Of a stretch of 64,000 nt of DNA, positions 53,409 to 61,520 are shown piece by piece. The notes beneath the pieces were generated by a model that was not told where the DNA came from, did no database searches, and was given only the letters and a program-made list of their open reading frames with translations. Numbering within the stretch: position 1 is the stretch's first letter; each line of letters opens with the position of its first letter. Source of the stretch: Schaalia dentiphila ATCC 17982 (lineage in GTDB: Bacteria; Actinomycetota; Actinomycetes; Actinomycetales; Actinomycetaceae); the NCBI RefSeq assembly GCF_000154225.1, contig NZ_DS264586.1, positions 1,642,527-1,706,526 of the forward strand. Direction: 5' to 3'. The position numbers and the translations under genes were made by a program.

Positions 53409-55142
53409 TCACGGGGTCGTCGGATACAGGTTAGCTGACCCCGTAGACGCGGGGATACCCAGGTTCGCGACCGCTGTACGCGCAATGTCGCCAAAAAGCG
53501 GGGCTGACGAATCAGATGAGACCGACGCCACCTTCGGATTGTAGAGAACCACGGCGATCGCCAGGCGCGGCGCATCCGCAGGGATAATGCCCGCGGTGGT
53601 CGACACGAGGCCCGAAGCGCCGTCAATGACGGTCTCGGCGGTACCCGTCTTCACGCCGACCCGGTAGCCCGGTACCTTCGCGGCACCAGCGGTACCGCGG
53701 TCATCCTCAACAACGGATTCCATCATGGTCAGCAGCTGCGAGGCAGCCTGCGCATCCATGACCTGCACGGGCTGGCTGGTATCGGGAACCTCGACCGTTC
53801 CATCCGCGTTCGTCCACGACTTCACGATGTGCGGCGAAATGCGCACTCCCCCGTTCGCGATCGTCGCGAGAGCGGAAGCCTCCTGCATCGCCGTAATCGC
53901 GTAGGCCTGACCGAACATCGTCACGTAGCGATCGCGCCCCTGCCACTGGTCGGCATTGCGCAGCAGACCCGCAGATTCGCCAGGCAGCTCGATACCGGTC
54001 TCCTGACCAAAGCCAAAGGCGCGCATCATGGAGTAGCGCTGATCATCGCTCACCGTCTGACCGATGAGTACCGTTCCCGTGTTCGAGGACTCCGCCAACA
54101 CACCCGTCGCCGTCAAAGTCTCACCATCGTGCTCGTGGAAGTCCGTGATCGGCCCACCGGCATCGGGCAGATCCAGCGCGTAGGGAACCTGGAAGACACT
54201 CGTCGGGGAGATCGTCCCCTGGTTGAGAGCCACTCCCACGGTCACGAGCTTGCCCACCGAGCCCGGCTCGAAGGCGTCCTGCACCGCGTGCACCTTCTGG
54301 GGCTTGGCGTTGTCGGGTTCCGTTGAGTTCGAATCTGCCATGACGAGGACATGCCCCGTCGCAACATCTTCGATGACGACCGCGCCCCAGTCGGCATGGT
54401 GCTTCGCGACGCGCGCGTCCAGGAGGTCCTGCACCTGGTGCTGAAGGTCAGCGTGCATCGTCAGCTCGACGTTACCACCGTTCTTGGGCTCCACCGTCGT
54501 CTTCTTGCCGCCGGGCATGACGGCGCCGTTAGGGGCGATCTCAAAGGCCTGCGCGCCCGGGGTACCCGTCAGAAAGGCGTCGAACTGTGCCTCAATGCCC
54601 GAGGAGCCCTGCCCATCGGCGTTCACCGTACCGATGACCGGGGTGGCCACGTTGCCGTTGGGGTATTCGCGTTCGAAGACGGACTCCCACTCGATCCCGT
54701 AGATGTCAAGCTTACGGATCTCACGGTAGGTCACCGCATCGACGTTTCGCTTGATGTATTCGTAGGTCGAGTCGCCCAGCATCATGCCGCCCAGCTCTGC
54801 CTCGTTCATGCCGAGGAGCGGGGCAAGCTGACGAGCGGCCTCAGCGGGGCCACGCCCGACCTCGTTGCCGTCATCGTCGCGGTGCACATAGGCGCGGATA
54901 TTCAGCTGGTTGACGGCGATGTCGTAGGTCTGGATCGAGTTCGCCAGCACCACTCCGGTTGCGTCGGTGATCGTTCCGCGCGCGGCTGCGACTTCCGTCG
55001 AGGATGTGCGCACACGCTGCCCCTGGGCAGCCAGGGATGGGCCTTCAACGATCTGCAGCTGCACGAGCCGCACGGCGCAGATGCTCAGGGCAAAGATGAA
55101 GAATCCCAAGACCCAGCGCGAACGCGTGATGACGGTATCCAT
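53409..55142 (-). CDS. ftsI: Septal peptidoglycan transpeptidase (FtsI/PBP3-type)
   Basis: Class B penicillin-binding protein of 577 aa. One N-terminal membrane anchor (about 9-28), a dimerisation domain with AARGTITDATGVVLA (about 53-67), then the transpeptidase domain. All three active-site motifs are seen: SVGK at 295-298 (the nucleophilic Ser in FEPGSVGK), SSN at 352-354, and KTG at 498-500. No PASTA domain is present. ATG at 55142 has GGAGG 9 nt upstream; a GTG two codons earlier is possible. It follows ftsL, as in all dcw clusters. Confidence 0.95.
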   Translation of the reverse strand: MDTVITRSRWVLGFFIFALSICAVRLVQLQIVEGPSLAAQGQRVRTSSTEVAAARGTITDATGVVLANSIQTYDIAVNQLNIRAYVHRDDDGNEVGRGPAEAARQLAPLLGMNEAELGGMMLGDSTYEYIKRNVDAVTYREIRKLDIYGIEWESVFEREYPNGNVATPVIGTVNADGQGSSGIEAQFDAFLTGTPGAQAFEIAPNGAVMPGGKKTTVEPKNGGNVELTMHADLQHQVQDLLDARVAKHHADWGAVVIEDVATGHVLVMADSNSTEPDNAKPQKVHAVQDAFEPGSVGKLVTVGVALNQGTISPTSVFQVPYALDLPDAGGPITDFHEHDGETLTATGVLAESSNTGTVLIGQTVSDDQRYSMMRAFGFGQETGIELPGESAGLLRNADQWQGRDRYVTMFGQAYAITAMQEASALATIANGGVRISPHIVKSWTNADGTVEVPDTSQPVQVMDAQAASQLLTMMESVVEDDRGTAGAAKVPGYRVGVKTGTAETVIDGASGLVSTTAGIIPADAPRLAIAVVLYNPKVASVSSDSSAPLFGDIARTAVANLGIPASTGSANLYPTTP

Positions 55143-55159
55143 AGGCACTCGCCTCCGAG

Positions 55160-55552
55160 TTACTTCGCGGGGATTCCAGCCTCGACAGTGCCGGTCTCAA
55201 GCGTGATGAAACCCGACTTGCCGGCGGGCACCATGCCGTTCGCCTTGGCCGCCTTCTCCAGTTCCGTCGGCGAGGCTTGACGATCCAGCTCAGCGCGCAT
55301 GGTCCACGACTGCGCCTCCAGTTCGTTGAGCGCGAGCTGCTGCTCGCGGATCTCAAAGGAGGTCTGCGCCATGCGGGTGTTGAGCACCATTGAGGTCACC
55401 ACAGATGCCAGAGCGACGATGACGAGGAGGGCCACGACAGCCATCAGGGAACGGCGCGGGCGGGTGCCCTGGACGAGACGAAGCTCGTGGACCTCGTCGC
55501 GGCGCAGCTCGGGGCGTGCTGCGGGACGTGCCTTCGCGGTTGCTGCACTCAT
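55160..55552 (-). CDS. ftsL: FtsL-like septum protein
   Basis: 130 aa. Basic cytoplasmic N-terminus (1-36), one membrane helix (about 36-60: SLMAVVALLVIVALASVVTSMVL), then a coiled coil (about 65-95: EIREQQLALNELEAQSWTMRAELDRQ) and a short C-terminal FtsL-type tail (SPTELEKAAKANGMVPAGKSGFITL). Sequence is poorly conserved in this family, so the call rests on topology and its place between rsmH and ftsI. ATG at 55552 overlaps the rsmH stop by ATGA. Confidence 0.85.
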   Translation of the reverse strand: MSAATAKARPAARPELRRDEVHELRLVQGTRPRRSLMAVVALLVIVALASVVTSMVLNTRMAQTSFEIREQQLALNELEAQSWTMRAELDRQASPTELEKAAKANGMVPAGKSGFITLETGTVEAGIPAK

Positions 55553-56556
55553 GCGAGGTCCTTCCATTCACGGATGAGCTCCGCGCCGCGCAGTCGCACG
55601 GAAGCGGATCGGGGATTGTGGTCTTGTTCGGCCTGGTCGGCCTTGTTTGCGCCCTTCGTCAACAGGCGCAGGCTGGGAGCCATCTCGTCGGGGATGACCG
55701 GCAGTCCGGGAGGCGCTGCGGACGTGGAGCCGCGGCGCAGCACATCTTTGACTATTCGGTCTTCAAGGCTTTGGTAGGACTCCACGACGAGGCGCCCGCC
55801 GACTCTCAGACTGGACAGCGCCCGCGGGAGCGCCCGCTCCAAGATGGTCAACTCGTCGTTGACCGCAACGCGCAGCGCCTGGAACGTGCGTTTCGCCGGG
55901 TTGCCGCCCGTGCGCCTCGCAGGTGCCGGGATTGCCTCGCGAATGATGCCCACGAGCTCTCCGGTGCGAGTGATGGGCGCGTCGTCTCGGCGGCGGATGA
56001 TGAGCCTGGCGATCCGGGGCGCAAACTTCTCTTCGCCGTAAGTGCGCAGGATACGGATTAGTTCACCCTCCGAGGAGGTGGCCAGCAGGTCCGCCGCGCT
56101 CTGCCCGCTCGTCGCATCCATTCGCATGTCGAGCGGAGCATCCTTCGAGTAGGCGAAGCCGCGGTCGGCCTCGTCGAGCTGGAGGGACGACACTCCCAGG
56201 TCCATGAGAACGCCGTCCACGCGAGCGCCCGTACCGAGCTGCTCCTCAACGGCCACATCAATGTTGTCGTAGGTGGTGTGGACCGCGCGGAAACGTGTCC
56301 CGAAGCGCTCAAGGCGTGCCGAGGCCAGCTCGATGGCCTGGGGGTCACGGTCAATGCCGATGACGGTGAGTCCCTCAAAACGCTCGAGAGCTCCCTCGGT
56401 GTGACCGCCCATGCCGAGGGTTCCATCCACGAGGACAGCACCGGGGCGTTTGATCGCCGGGGCGAGCATGTCGAGGCACTCACGTAGCAGCACTGGGACG
56501 TGACGCTCGCTCGCGGGGCGCGACGAATCGCGCACCGGCTCCGATGCATCGCACAT
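55549..56556 (-). CDS. rsmH: 16S rRNA (cytosine1402-N4)-methyltransferase
   Basis: RsmH (MraW) methylates C1402 in the ribosomal P site. 335 aa, normal. N-terminal HVPVLLRECLDML; SAM site VDGTLGMGGHTEGAL; DGVLMDLGVSSLQLDEADRGFAYSKDAPLDMRMD; and C-terminal FQALRVAVNDELTILERALP with VESYQSLEDRIVK. ATG at 56556 follows AAAGGAGG. It overlaps ftsL by ATGA. Confidence 0.97.
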   Translation of the reverse strand: MCDASEPVRDSSRPASERHVPVLLRECLDMLAPAIKRPGAVLVDGTLGMGGHTEGALERFEGLTVIGIDRDPQAIELASARLERFGTRFRAVHTTYDNIDVAVEEQLGTGARVDGVLMDLGVSSLQLDEADRGFAYSKDAPLDMRMDATSGQSAADLLATSSEGELIRILRTYGEEKFAPRIARLIIRRRDDAPITRTGELVGIIREAIPAPARRTGGNPAKRTFQALRVAVNDELTILERALPRALSSLRVGGRLVVESYQSLEDRIVKDVLRRGSTSAAPPGLPVIPDEMAPSLRLLTKGANKADQAEQDHNPRSASVRLRGAELIREWKDLA

Positions 56557-56667
56557 GTCGCGCCTCCTTTACGTTTATCGCCTCGATCCGTCCACCCAGG
56601 TCCCCCACCGTGCTCCGCCACCGGGGAAGTGATGTCGGAACAGCGGGCGGAGACCTGAACGTACGGG

Positions 56668-57099
56668 TCAGAACATCCCGGGAATAATCTCTTCTGCTGT
56701 ATTGGAGAAGACCTCCTCCTGGACCGCGAGGTATTCGCGCCAGGCCGAGGCATCCCAGATTTCGGCTCGCGAGCCCGCGCCAATGACGGCGAGCTCACGA
56801 CCCAGACCGGCGTATGCACGCAGGTCTGCAGGGACGCTAATGCGCCCCTGCTTGTCCGGGACCTCCTTATAGGCACCCGAGAGCATCACGCGGATCCAGT
56901 CACGCGCCTGCTTGGACGACAGGGGCGCGCGGCGCAGTTCCGCGGTCATGTTCTCGAACTCCGACGCAGGGAATGCGTAAATGCAGTGCTCTTGTCCGCG
57001 AGTGAGGACGATTCCGCCCTCCATGTCCTCGCGAAAGCGCGCGGGCAGGAACATGCGGCCCTTGTCGTCGAGCTTTGGCTCGTACGTACCGAGGAACAT
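56668..57099 (-). CDS. mraZ: Transcriptional regulator MraZ
   Basis: MraZ, a conserved DNA-binding regulator that represses the dcw cluster in E. coli. 143 aa with two tandem SpoVT/AbrB-like repeats. Each has the signature [23 protein letters not shown] (about 6-25) and [21 protein letters not shown] (about 78-98). GGAGG precedes the ATG. It is the first gene of the cluster; a TGGG direct-repeat array about 30-55 bp upstream is the probable operator, so it is likely autoregulated. Confidence 0.96.
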   Translation of the reverse strand: MFLGTYEPKLDDKGRMFLPARFREDMEGGIVLTRGQEHCIYAFPASEFENMTAELRRAPLSSKQARDWIRVMLSGAYKEVPDKQGRISVPADLRAYAGLGRELAVIGAGSRAEIWDASAWREYLAVQEEVFSNTAEEIIPGMF

Positions 57100-57127
57100 G
57101 TCACCGCCCTCCCCTGTTCGGAACTTT

Positions 57128-57154
57128 CCCCCACTTTAACCCACTAGACCCCAT
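57128..57154 (-). promoter_or_regulatory. MraZ operator (three TGGG repeats, 10-bp period)
   Basis: On the minus strand ATGGG, GTGGG and GTGGG occur at exact 10-bp steps (plus-strand CCCAT 57150-57154, CCCAC 57140-57144, CCCAC 57130-57134). Characterised MraZ proteins bind TGGGN repeats with this period upstream of mraZ. Confidence 0.7.
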
Positions 57155-57461
57155 ATTTACGCGGGAACTTACGGCGTGGCGCGAGATACATCGAGCCAAA
57201 ATGGCGGAATTTCAGCGAAAAAATCAGGTGGAGAAAAGTGGGGAAATCTTGCACACACTCGGTGAGTCGCGCCGTCATGGATGACGGCTGCCAGAGGCGA
57301 TAACGGGATGCAAAACAGGTGCAATTCGTTGTTATTACAGCATTTTCACGAGGCATGGGAGCGTTTAAAGGGCACCGGTGCCACTCTCGGGGAGGACAGT
57401 GGGGAGTGAGGTGGGGAATCCCGGGGAGCACAGTGGGGAGCACAGTGGGGAGCACAGTAAA
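57155..57461. other. Non-coding stretch upstream of mraZ, no supported gene
   Basis: About 300 bases lie between the mraZ operator and the DUF3040 terminator. The mraZ-proximal part is AT-rich (57195-57360) and probably holds the promoter, though no clean hexamer pair is visible. GTGGGG words recur on the plus strand (57242, 57399, 57411, 57433, 57445). The last ones form the 12-bp tandem repeat reported separately. Short ORFs here have no recognisable features. Confidence 0.4.
57422..57458. repeat. 12-bp tandem repeat (GTGGGGAGCACA), about three copies
   Basis: Two perfect 12-bp copies (57432-57443, 57444-57455) are flanked by a partial copy on each side; degenerate GTGGGGA units continue leftward to about 57399 with roughly 12-bp spacing. 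The array lies just beyond the DUF3040 terminator and 330 bp upstream of mraZ. Confidence 0.75.
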
Positions 57462-57494
57462 GCGGGGCGAGCCGGCTAAACCGGCTCGCCCCGC
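57462..57494 (-). terminator. Terminator after the DUF3040 gene
   Basis: A perfect 14-bp GC-rich stem (57462-57475 with 57481-57494) with CTAAA loop is followed on the minus strand by TTTACTG, 22 nt after the stop. Confidence 0.85.
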
Positions 57495-57515
57495 TTCATC
57501 AGTCGTATGGAACTC

Positions 57516-57932
57516 CTAGTCGTTGTCTCGACGGTCGTCCCAGCGGCGCTCCTGGTCCTGGATGAAGGAACTCCATCCGCTGCTCTTGTCTGCGCCACGC
57601 GCGGACGATTCATCGGCCGACTCTGACGACGATGCTCCCGGGCGCGACAGGGCGTAGAGGACACCTGCGACCGTCAGCGCGAAACCGGCGACCCCCAGGA
57701 GGATCGAGAGGATCGAGTAGCCCAGCGACACAGCAGCGACCAGGACGACCATGCCCAGGACCGCTCCGGTCAGGCCCAGCGCGATGCGACGCGGCGCGCG
57801 CGGTCCGCGAGCCGACTCGGGGTCTTCTTCGACCGCGGGGGCGGACATCTGGGAGGCCAACGCCGGGTCTTCCTCGCGCAGGGACGCTTCCATCTGCTCG
57901 AGGATCTTTTTCTCGTACTCGGTGAGAGCCAT
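57516..57932 (-). CDS. DUF3040 membrane protein
   Basis: 138 aa. The N-terminus MALTEYEKKILEQMEASLREEDPALASQM is the DUF3040 signature. Two membrane helices (about 50-70 and 73-93) and a Ser/Asp-rich cytoplasmic tail follow. The family is actinobacteria-specific, of unknown function, and conventionally lies between dinB and mraZ, as it does here. A division-related role is a guess from position. Confidence 0.88.
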   Translation of the reverse strand: MALTEYEKKILEQMEASLREEDPALASQMSAPAVEEDPESARGPRAPRRIALGLTGAVLGMVVLVAAVSLGYSILSILLGVAGFALTVAGVLYALSRPGASSSESADESSARGADKSSGWSSFIQDQERRWDDRRDND

Positions 57933-57999
57933 TGGGTGCCCCTTTCGGACGGTGTTGTCCTCAGCTTAGCGCGTGTGACACGCCGGAGACGAACTGGCC

Positions 58000-59343
58000 T
58001 TACAGGAGCGTTCCCTGCGTGGGCTCTTCGTTGCCGGGGTCACTCCCCTGCCCGTGCGCCTGAGCGCTGGGGCCGGCGGGAGAAGCCCCGGCCTCGTCGC
58101 CATCCCCACCAAAGGAGCGCCTGCCCGGCACCTTCTTACCCAGGAGCGTGGCGGGGGCGAGCGCGCCCGCGCCGAACTTGTCACGGATCTGATCCATCGC
58201 ACGCTCGGAGGCGGCGGGCCTCTCATCGCGGTCGAGTGTGACGGCGACGCCGCCCGAGCGCGCCTGCAGCCCCGCCACGCGTACGCCGAAGAGCCGCACT
58301 CCCCCGATCGGCATGTCCTCGCGGGCGAACAGGCCCTGTGCCGCCTGCGCAATATCTCGCCCCGTGTCGGTGGGGGCCACGAGGCTCACGCTGCGCGTGA
58401 TCGTATGAAAATCAGTGCCGCGCATCTTGATGTCCACGGTCCACCCCACGACCCCTCCGGCGCGCAGCCTGCGGGCGCAGTCGTGCGAGGCCGCCAGGAT
58501 GAACTCTTCAATGTCTGCCCGCGAGCGCACGTCCTCCTCGAAGGTTCTTTCCATGCCGACCGATTTCTCCGCGCGTGTGGGGGCGACGGGACGCGGGTCT
58601 ATGCCCCACGACAGGTCGTGCAGGTGGTGGGCTGAAGCGACGCCAAGGAGCTTAGTGAGGCGCGTGAGTGGGGCGTTGGCGAGGTCCCCGATCGTGTCAA
58701 TCCCCTCCCGATCGAGGATCGCCGCGGTCTTTCCCCCAACTCCCCACAGTGCTCCAACGGGCAGTCCGTGGAGGAAGTCGACCGTGGCAGCCTGCGGGAT
58801 GAGGAGCAGGCCGTCGGGCTTGGCGTGCGAGGAGGCAATCTTGGCGACCGACTTGGTGGCGGCGATTCCGATGGATGCGGGTAGCCCGACGGCTTCGCGG
58901 ATACGCGCACGGATGAGTCGAGCGATCTGGGTGGGCGATCCCAGCCTGCGGCGCGCCCCGGAGACGTCGAGGAAGGCTTCGTCGATGGAGACCTGCTCAA
59001 GGACGGGGGTGACGGTGGCGAGAATCGCCATCACCTGGCGGGAATAGCGTTGATAGAGGCCGTGGTTGCCGGGGATGAATGCGGCGCCTGGGCACAGGGC
59101 GCGGGCGCGCGAGGTGGGCATGCCTGCACGCACGCCCAGGGCCCGGGCCTCATAGGTGGCGGAGGTGACGACTCCGCGCCCGGACGTGCCGCCTACGATG
59201 ATGGGGCGGCCGACAAGGCTCGGGTCCTCGCGCATCTCAACCTGCGCGAAGAAGGAGTCCATGTCGACGTGCAGGATCGGCGTGGCGCTATCGTCCGATC
59301 CCCAGTCGCGTTTGGCGCGCGCGTCCCTGGGAGCGTTTGACAT
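58000..59343 (-). CDS. dinB: DNA polymerase IV
   Basis: Y-family translesion polymerase, 447 aa. Catalytic carboxylates lie in ILHVDMDSFFAQVE (Asp27) and VSIDEAFLDVSGA. GVGGKTAAILDREGIDTIGDLA is the helix-hairpin-helix region, and the little-finger domain follows to about 400. The C-terminal tail ends EEPTQGTLL; a Q-x-x-L-like motif is expected there for beta-clamp binding, and TQGTLL may serve. ATG at 59343 is chosen for AGGAGGTGAC just upstream. Confidence 0.94.
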   Translation of the reverse strand: MSNAPRDARAKRDWGSDDSATPILHVDMDSFFAQVEMREDPSLVGRPIIVGGTSGRGVVTSATYEARALGVRAGMPTSRARALCPGAAFIPGNHGLYQRYSRQVMAILATVTPVLEQVSIDEAFLDVSGARRRLGSPTQIARLIRARIREAVGLPASIGIAATKSVAKIASSHAKPDGLLLIPQAATVDFLHGLPVGALWGVGGKTAAILDREGIDTIGDLANAPLTRLTKLLGVASAHHLHDLSWGIDPRPVAPTRAEKSVGMERTFEEDVRSRADIEEFILAASHDCARRLRAGGVVGWTVDIKMRGTDFHTITRSVSLVAPTDTGRDIAQAAQGLFAREDMPIGGVRLFGVRVAGLQARSGGVAVTLDRDERPAASERAMDQIRDKFGAGALAPATLLGKKVPGRRSFGGDGDEAGASPAGPSAQAHGQGSDPGNEEPTQGTLL

Positions 59344-59377
59344 GTCACCTCCTGTGCCCGTGGGCGTCATCCATGGT

Positions 59378-59383
59378 TACAGT
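59378..59383 (+). promoter_or_regulatory. Candidate leaderless -10 box (TACAGT)
   Basis: TACAGT ends 7 nt before the ATG at 59391, which has no ribosome site. No matching -35 at normal spacing is seen. Confidence 0.35.
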
Positions 59384-59390
59384 GTCCACC

Positions 59391-60212
59391 ATGGCACGCT
59401 CATCTTCGTCACGCGACATCTCCTTCGACACGGATTTCGGCTCGGCCCGGATCCGCTGGTACGGTCCGCGCGCGACGCTGTTCCTGGGCGACGTCGAATC
59501 GTCCGCGGTCGACACGTCGGACCCCACGTACTTGGAGTTCGAGTACATGCAGCATATGGACGCCGTCGTGTCCTCGCTGTGGGGTCCCCAGGATCGTTTC
59601 CGTGCGCTCCACGTCGGCGGCGCGGCCTGCGCACTCGCCTGCGCATGGTCCTCGTCTCGCCCGAATTCGCGCCACGTCGCCGTTGAGGTCGACCGTCTTT
59701 TGGCCGAGCAGGTGCGTGAGCATTTCCCCATCCCGGGGGCCCCGCAGGTCAAGATCCGCGTTGGTGACGGGCGCGCGGTCCTCGACGGGGCGCGAGAGGG
59801 TTCTTTCGACGTCATCGTGCGCGACGCGTTCGCGTCGGGCGTGACTCCCGATCATCTGCGCACGGTGGAGTGCGCCGATCGGGCACGGCGCGCCCTGGCG
59901 GCCTCGGGGGTGTACCTGGTCAATTGCGCGCACGGAGGCCCAGCCAACGCGCGCCAGGACGTGGCCGCCCTGCAGGAGGTGTTCCCCTTCGTGGCATCCA
60001 TCCAGGACCCAAAGGTGGGGCGAGGGGGACGGCGCGGCAACGTCGTCGCCCTCGCGAGTGCCGCCGACGTTGTGGACGTTGATCAGATCGATCGGGCCCT
60101 GCGCACGCTGGCTCTCCCGGCCCGCATTACGAGGCCGGCAGACCTGACACGCTGGGTCGCAGGCACGCGGGCGCTGACAGACTCGCTGGTGGGCTATCCG
60201 CAGGCGGACTGA
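59391..60212 (+). CDS. Spermidine-synthase-like methyltransferase-fold protein
   Basis: 273 aa. The core has the polyamine-synthase/SAM-binding pattern: FRALHVGGAACALACAW (glycine-rich loop), RHVAVEVDRLLAEQV (acidic residue after strand 2), RVGDGRAVLDGAREGSFDVIVRDAFASGVTPDHL, and YLVNCAHGG. Many actinobacteria carry such stand-alone homologues whose activity is unknown; true spermidine synthesis is not shown. ATG at 59391 is chosen because it lies 7 nt after a TACAGT box; upstream in-frame ATGs overlap dinB. Divergent from dinB. Confidence 0.75.
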   Translation: MARSSSSRDISFDTDFGSARIRWYGPRATLFLGDVESSAVDTSDPTYLEFEYMQHMDAVVSSLWGPQDRFRALHVGGAACALACAWSSSRPNSRHVAVEVDRLLAEQVREHFPIPGAPQVKIRVGDGRAVLDGAREGSFDVIVRDAFASGVTPDHLRTVECADRARRALAASGVYLVNCAHGGPANARQDVAALQEVFPFVASIQDPKVGRGGRRGNVVALASAADVVDVDQIDRALRTLALPARITRPADLTRWVAGTRALTDSLVGYPQAD

Positions 60213-60270
60213 CGCTCCAACGCACGGGTGAATTCACGCGCACGGGCGAGCCCGGGTACGTGGATAGAGC

Positions 60271-61347
60271 TCAGGCGCGGTGACGCGGAGCCGAGGGACC
60301 CGTGCCCTTTCCGTTGCGACGCGCCTCGATGCGTGCAAGCACGTCCTCGATCGTGTCGGGCTTGGAAGGTTCCTCGGATTCTTCGGTGCGCGGGGCGCGC
60401 TGAACGGACTCGATCTCCTCGTCCTGGGCGCGCGAGACCTGCGCCAGGTAGGCCTCGATGACGTCACCGATATCCTTCGGGGTCTTCTCCTCGCCGCCCG
60501 CAGACGGGCGCTGACCGAGTCCGGGCAGAGGGATCGCACCCTCCCCTCCGGTCCACGCATCGAAGTGTTCCTCGAGGTTGGAGACCGTGTGCGAGATGTC
60601 GGGGTTTCCCTCCACGAGCTTGGCGATGTTCTCTTGGTCCTGCGCGGCCCCCTGTTCGAGATCACCGACGGGCAGAGACAGGTCAGCAAACTTCGCGAAG
60701 GAGGTGAGCAGGGCCGAGGAGGCCGCCGGGTAGCCGGTGTCCGCCATGTAATACGGGACCGCGCCGAGCAGCACCAGCCCGCCAATGCCTCGTTGCCCCA
60801 TGCGGATCTGCATGAAGGTGGACAGCGGGGAAGGGAACTGCATGTGATTCGAGATCGCGCCAGACCCCGGGGGAAGCAGCGACGCGTCGGTGGCCTGCAC
60901 GTGCACTGGCGTCGGTCGCGTGTGCGGCACGCCCGAGGGCACCCCGTGCAGCGAGAAGGTGATCTCGACGCCGGCACGCTCGCACAGCTCGTTGATCGCG
61001 TTCGTGAACGACTCCCAGTGCGCGTCGGGTTCGGCACCGTGCAGGACCAGGATCGGGTTGCCCATGTCGTCTTCGACGAGGTCAAGGACAGTTTCGGGCA
61101 TCACCATGTCCGGGGAGGACGCCCAGTTATCGACGGTCACGATCGGGCGGTGCGAGCGGTAGTCCATGAGCGCATCCGCATCGAAGGTCGCGACCCGCTC
61201 GTTGTGCAGGGAACGCAGGAGCTGGCCGATCGCCATACGTCCGGCGGCCCCGGCGTCAATCGCCCCATCAAAGTGGATGAGGAGAATCTTCGCCTTCGCG
61301 CCGGCGGCGGGACCGTCGGCATACAGGTCAGTGGCGTTGATACTCAC
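60271..61347 (-). CDS. PAC2-family protein
   Basis: 358 aa, homologous to the proteasome-assembly chaperone 2 fold: LLIHFDGAIDAGAAGRMA, HRPIVTVDNW, PILVLHGAEPDAHWESF, GVPSGVPHTRPTPVHVQATD and GIGGLVLLGAVPYYMADTGYPAASSALL. The C-terminal 100 residues are charged and probably flexible. Actinobacterial members are of unconfirmed function; some lineages also have proteasomes, but none is seen here. GTG at 61347 follows GGAG. Convergent with the spermidine-synthase-like gene and divergent from the helicase. Confidence 0.85.
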   Translation of the reverse strand: MSINATDLYADGPAAGAKAKILLIHFDGAIDAGAAGRMAIGQLLRSLHNERVATFDADALMDYRSHRPIVTVDNWASSPDMVMPETVLDLVEDDMGNPILVLHGAEPDAHWESFTNAINELCERAGVEITFSLHGVPSGVPHTRPTPVHVQATDASLLPPGSGAISNHMQFPSPLSTFMQIRMGQRGIGGLVLLGAVPYYMADTGYPAASSALLTSFAKFADLSLPVGDLEQGAAQDQENIAKLVEGNPDISHTVSNLEEHFDAWTGGEGAIPLPGLGQRPSAGGEEKTPKDIGDVIEAYLAQVSRAQDEEIESVQRAPRTEESEEPSKPDTIEDVLARIEARRNGKGTGPSAPRHRA

Positions 61348-61520
61348 GTCTTCTCCTCATGCTGATTCTTCTGCCTCGTGTCTAACGTACCCGGGACGCG
61401 CCCGCCACGTCACGCGGGAGATGGTTTTGAGCTTGCGGCGAAGTTCACCCACTCCGCAGACGACACAGCACGCGAGGCAAAAGTAGGGAACAATGGAAGG
61501 CCCATAAACGAGGAGGACCC

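Noticed and set aside
56557..56667. Possible tRNA or small RNA between mraZ and rsmH
   Set aside because: No cloverleaf, no CCA or T-loop signature; the gap is an ordinary leader with the rsmH ribosome site.
57319..57519. 66-codon frame spanning the 12-bp repeats (GSTVGSTVGSTV)
   Set aside because: It crosses the DUF3040 terminator, has no ribosome site, and its repeat is simply the translated DNA repeat.
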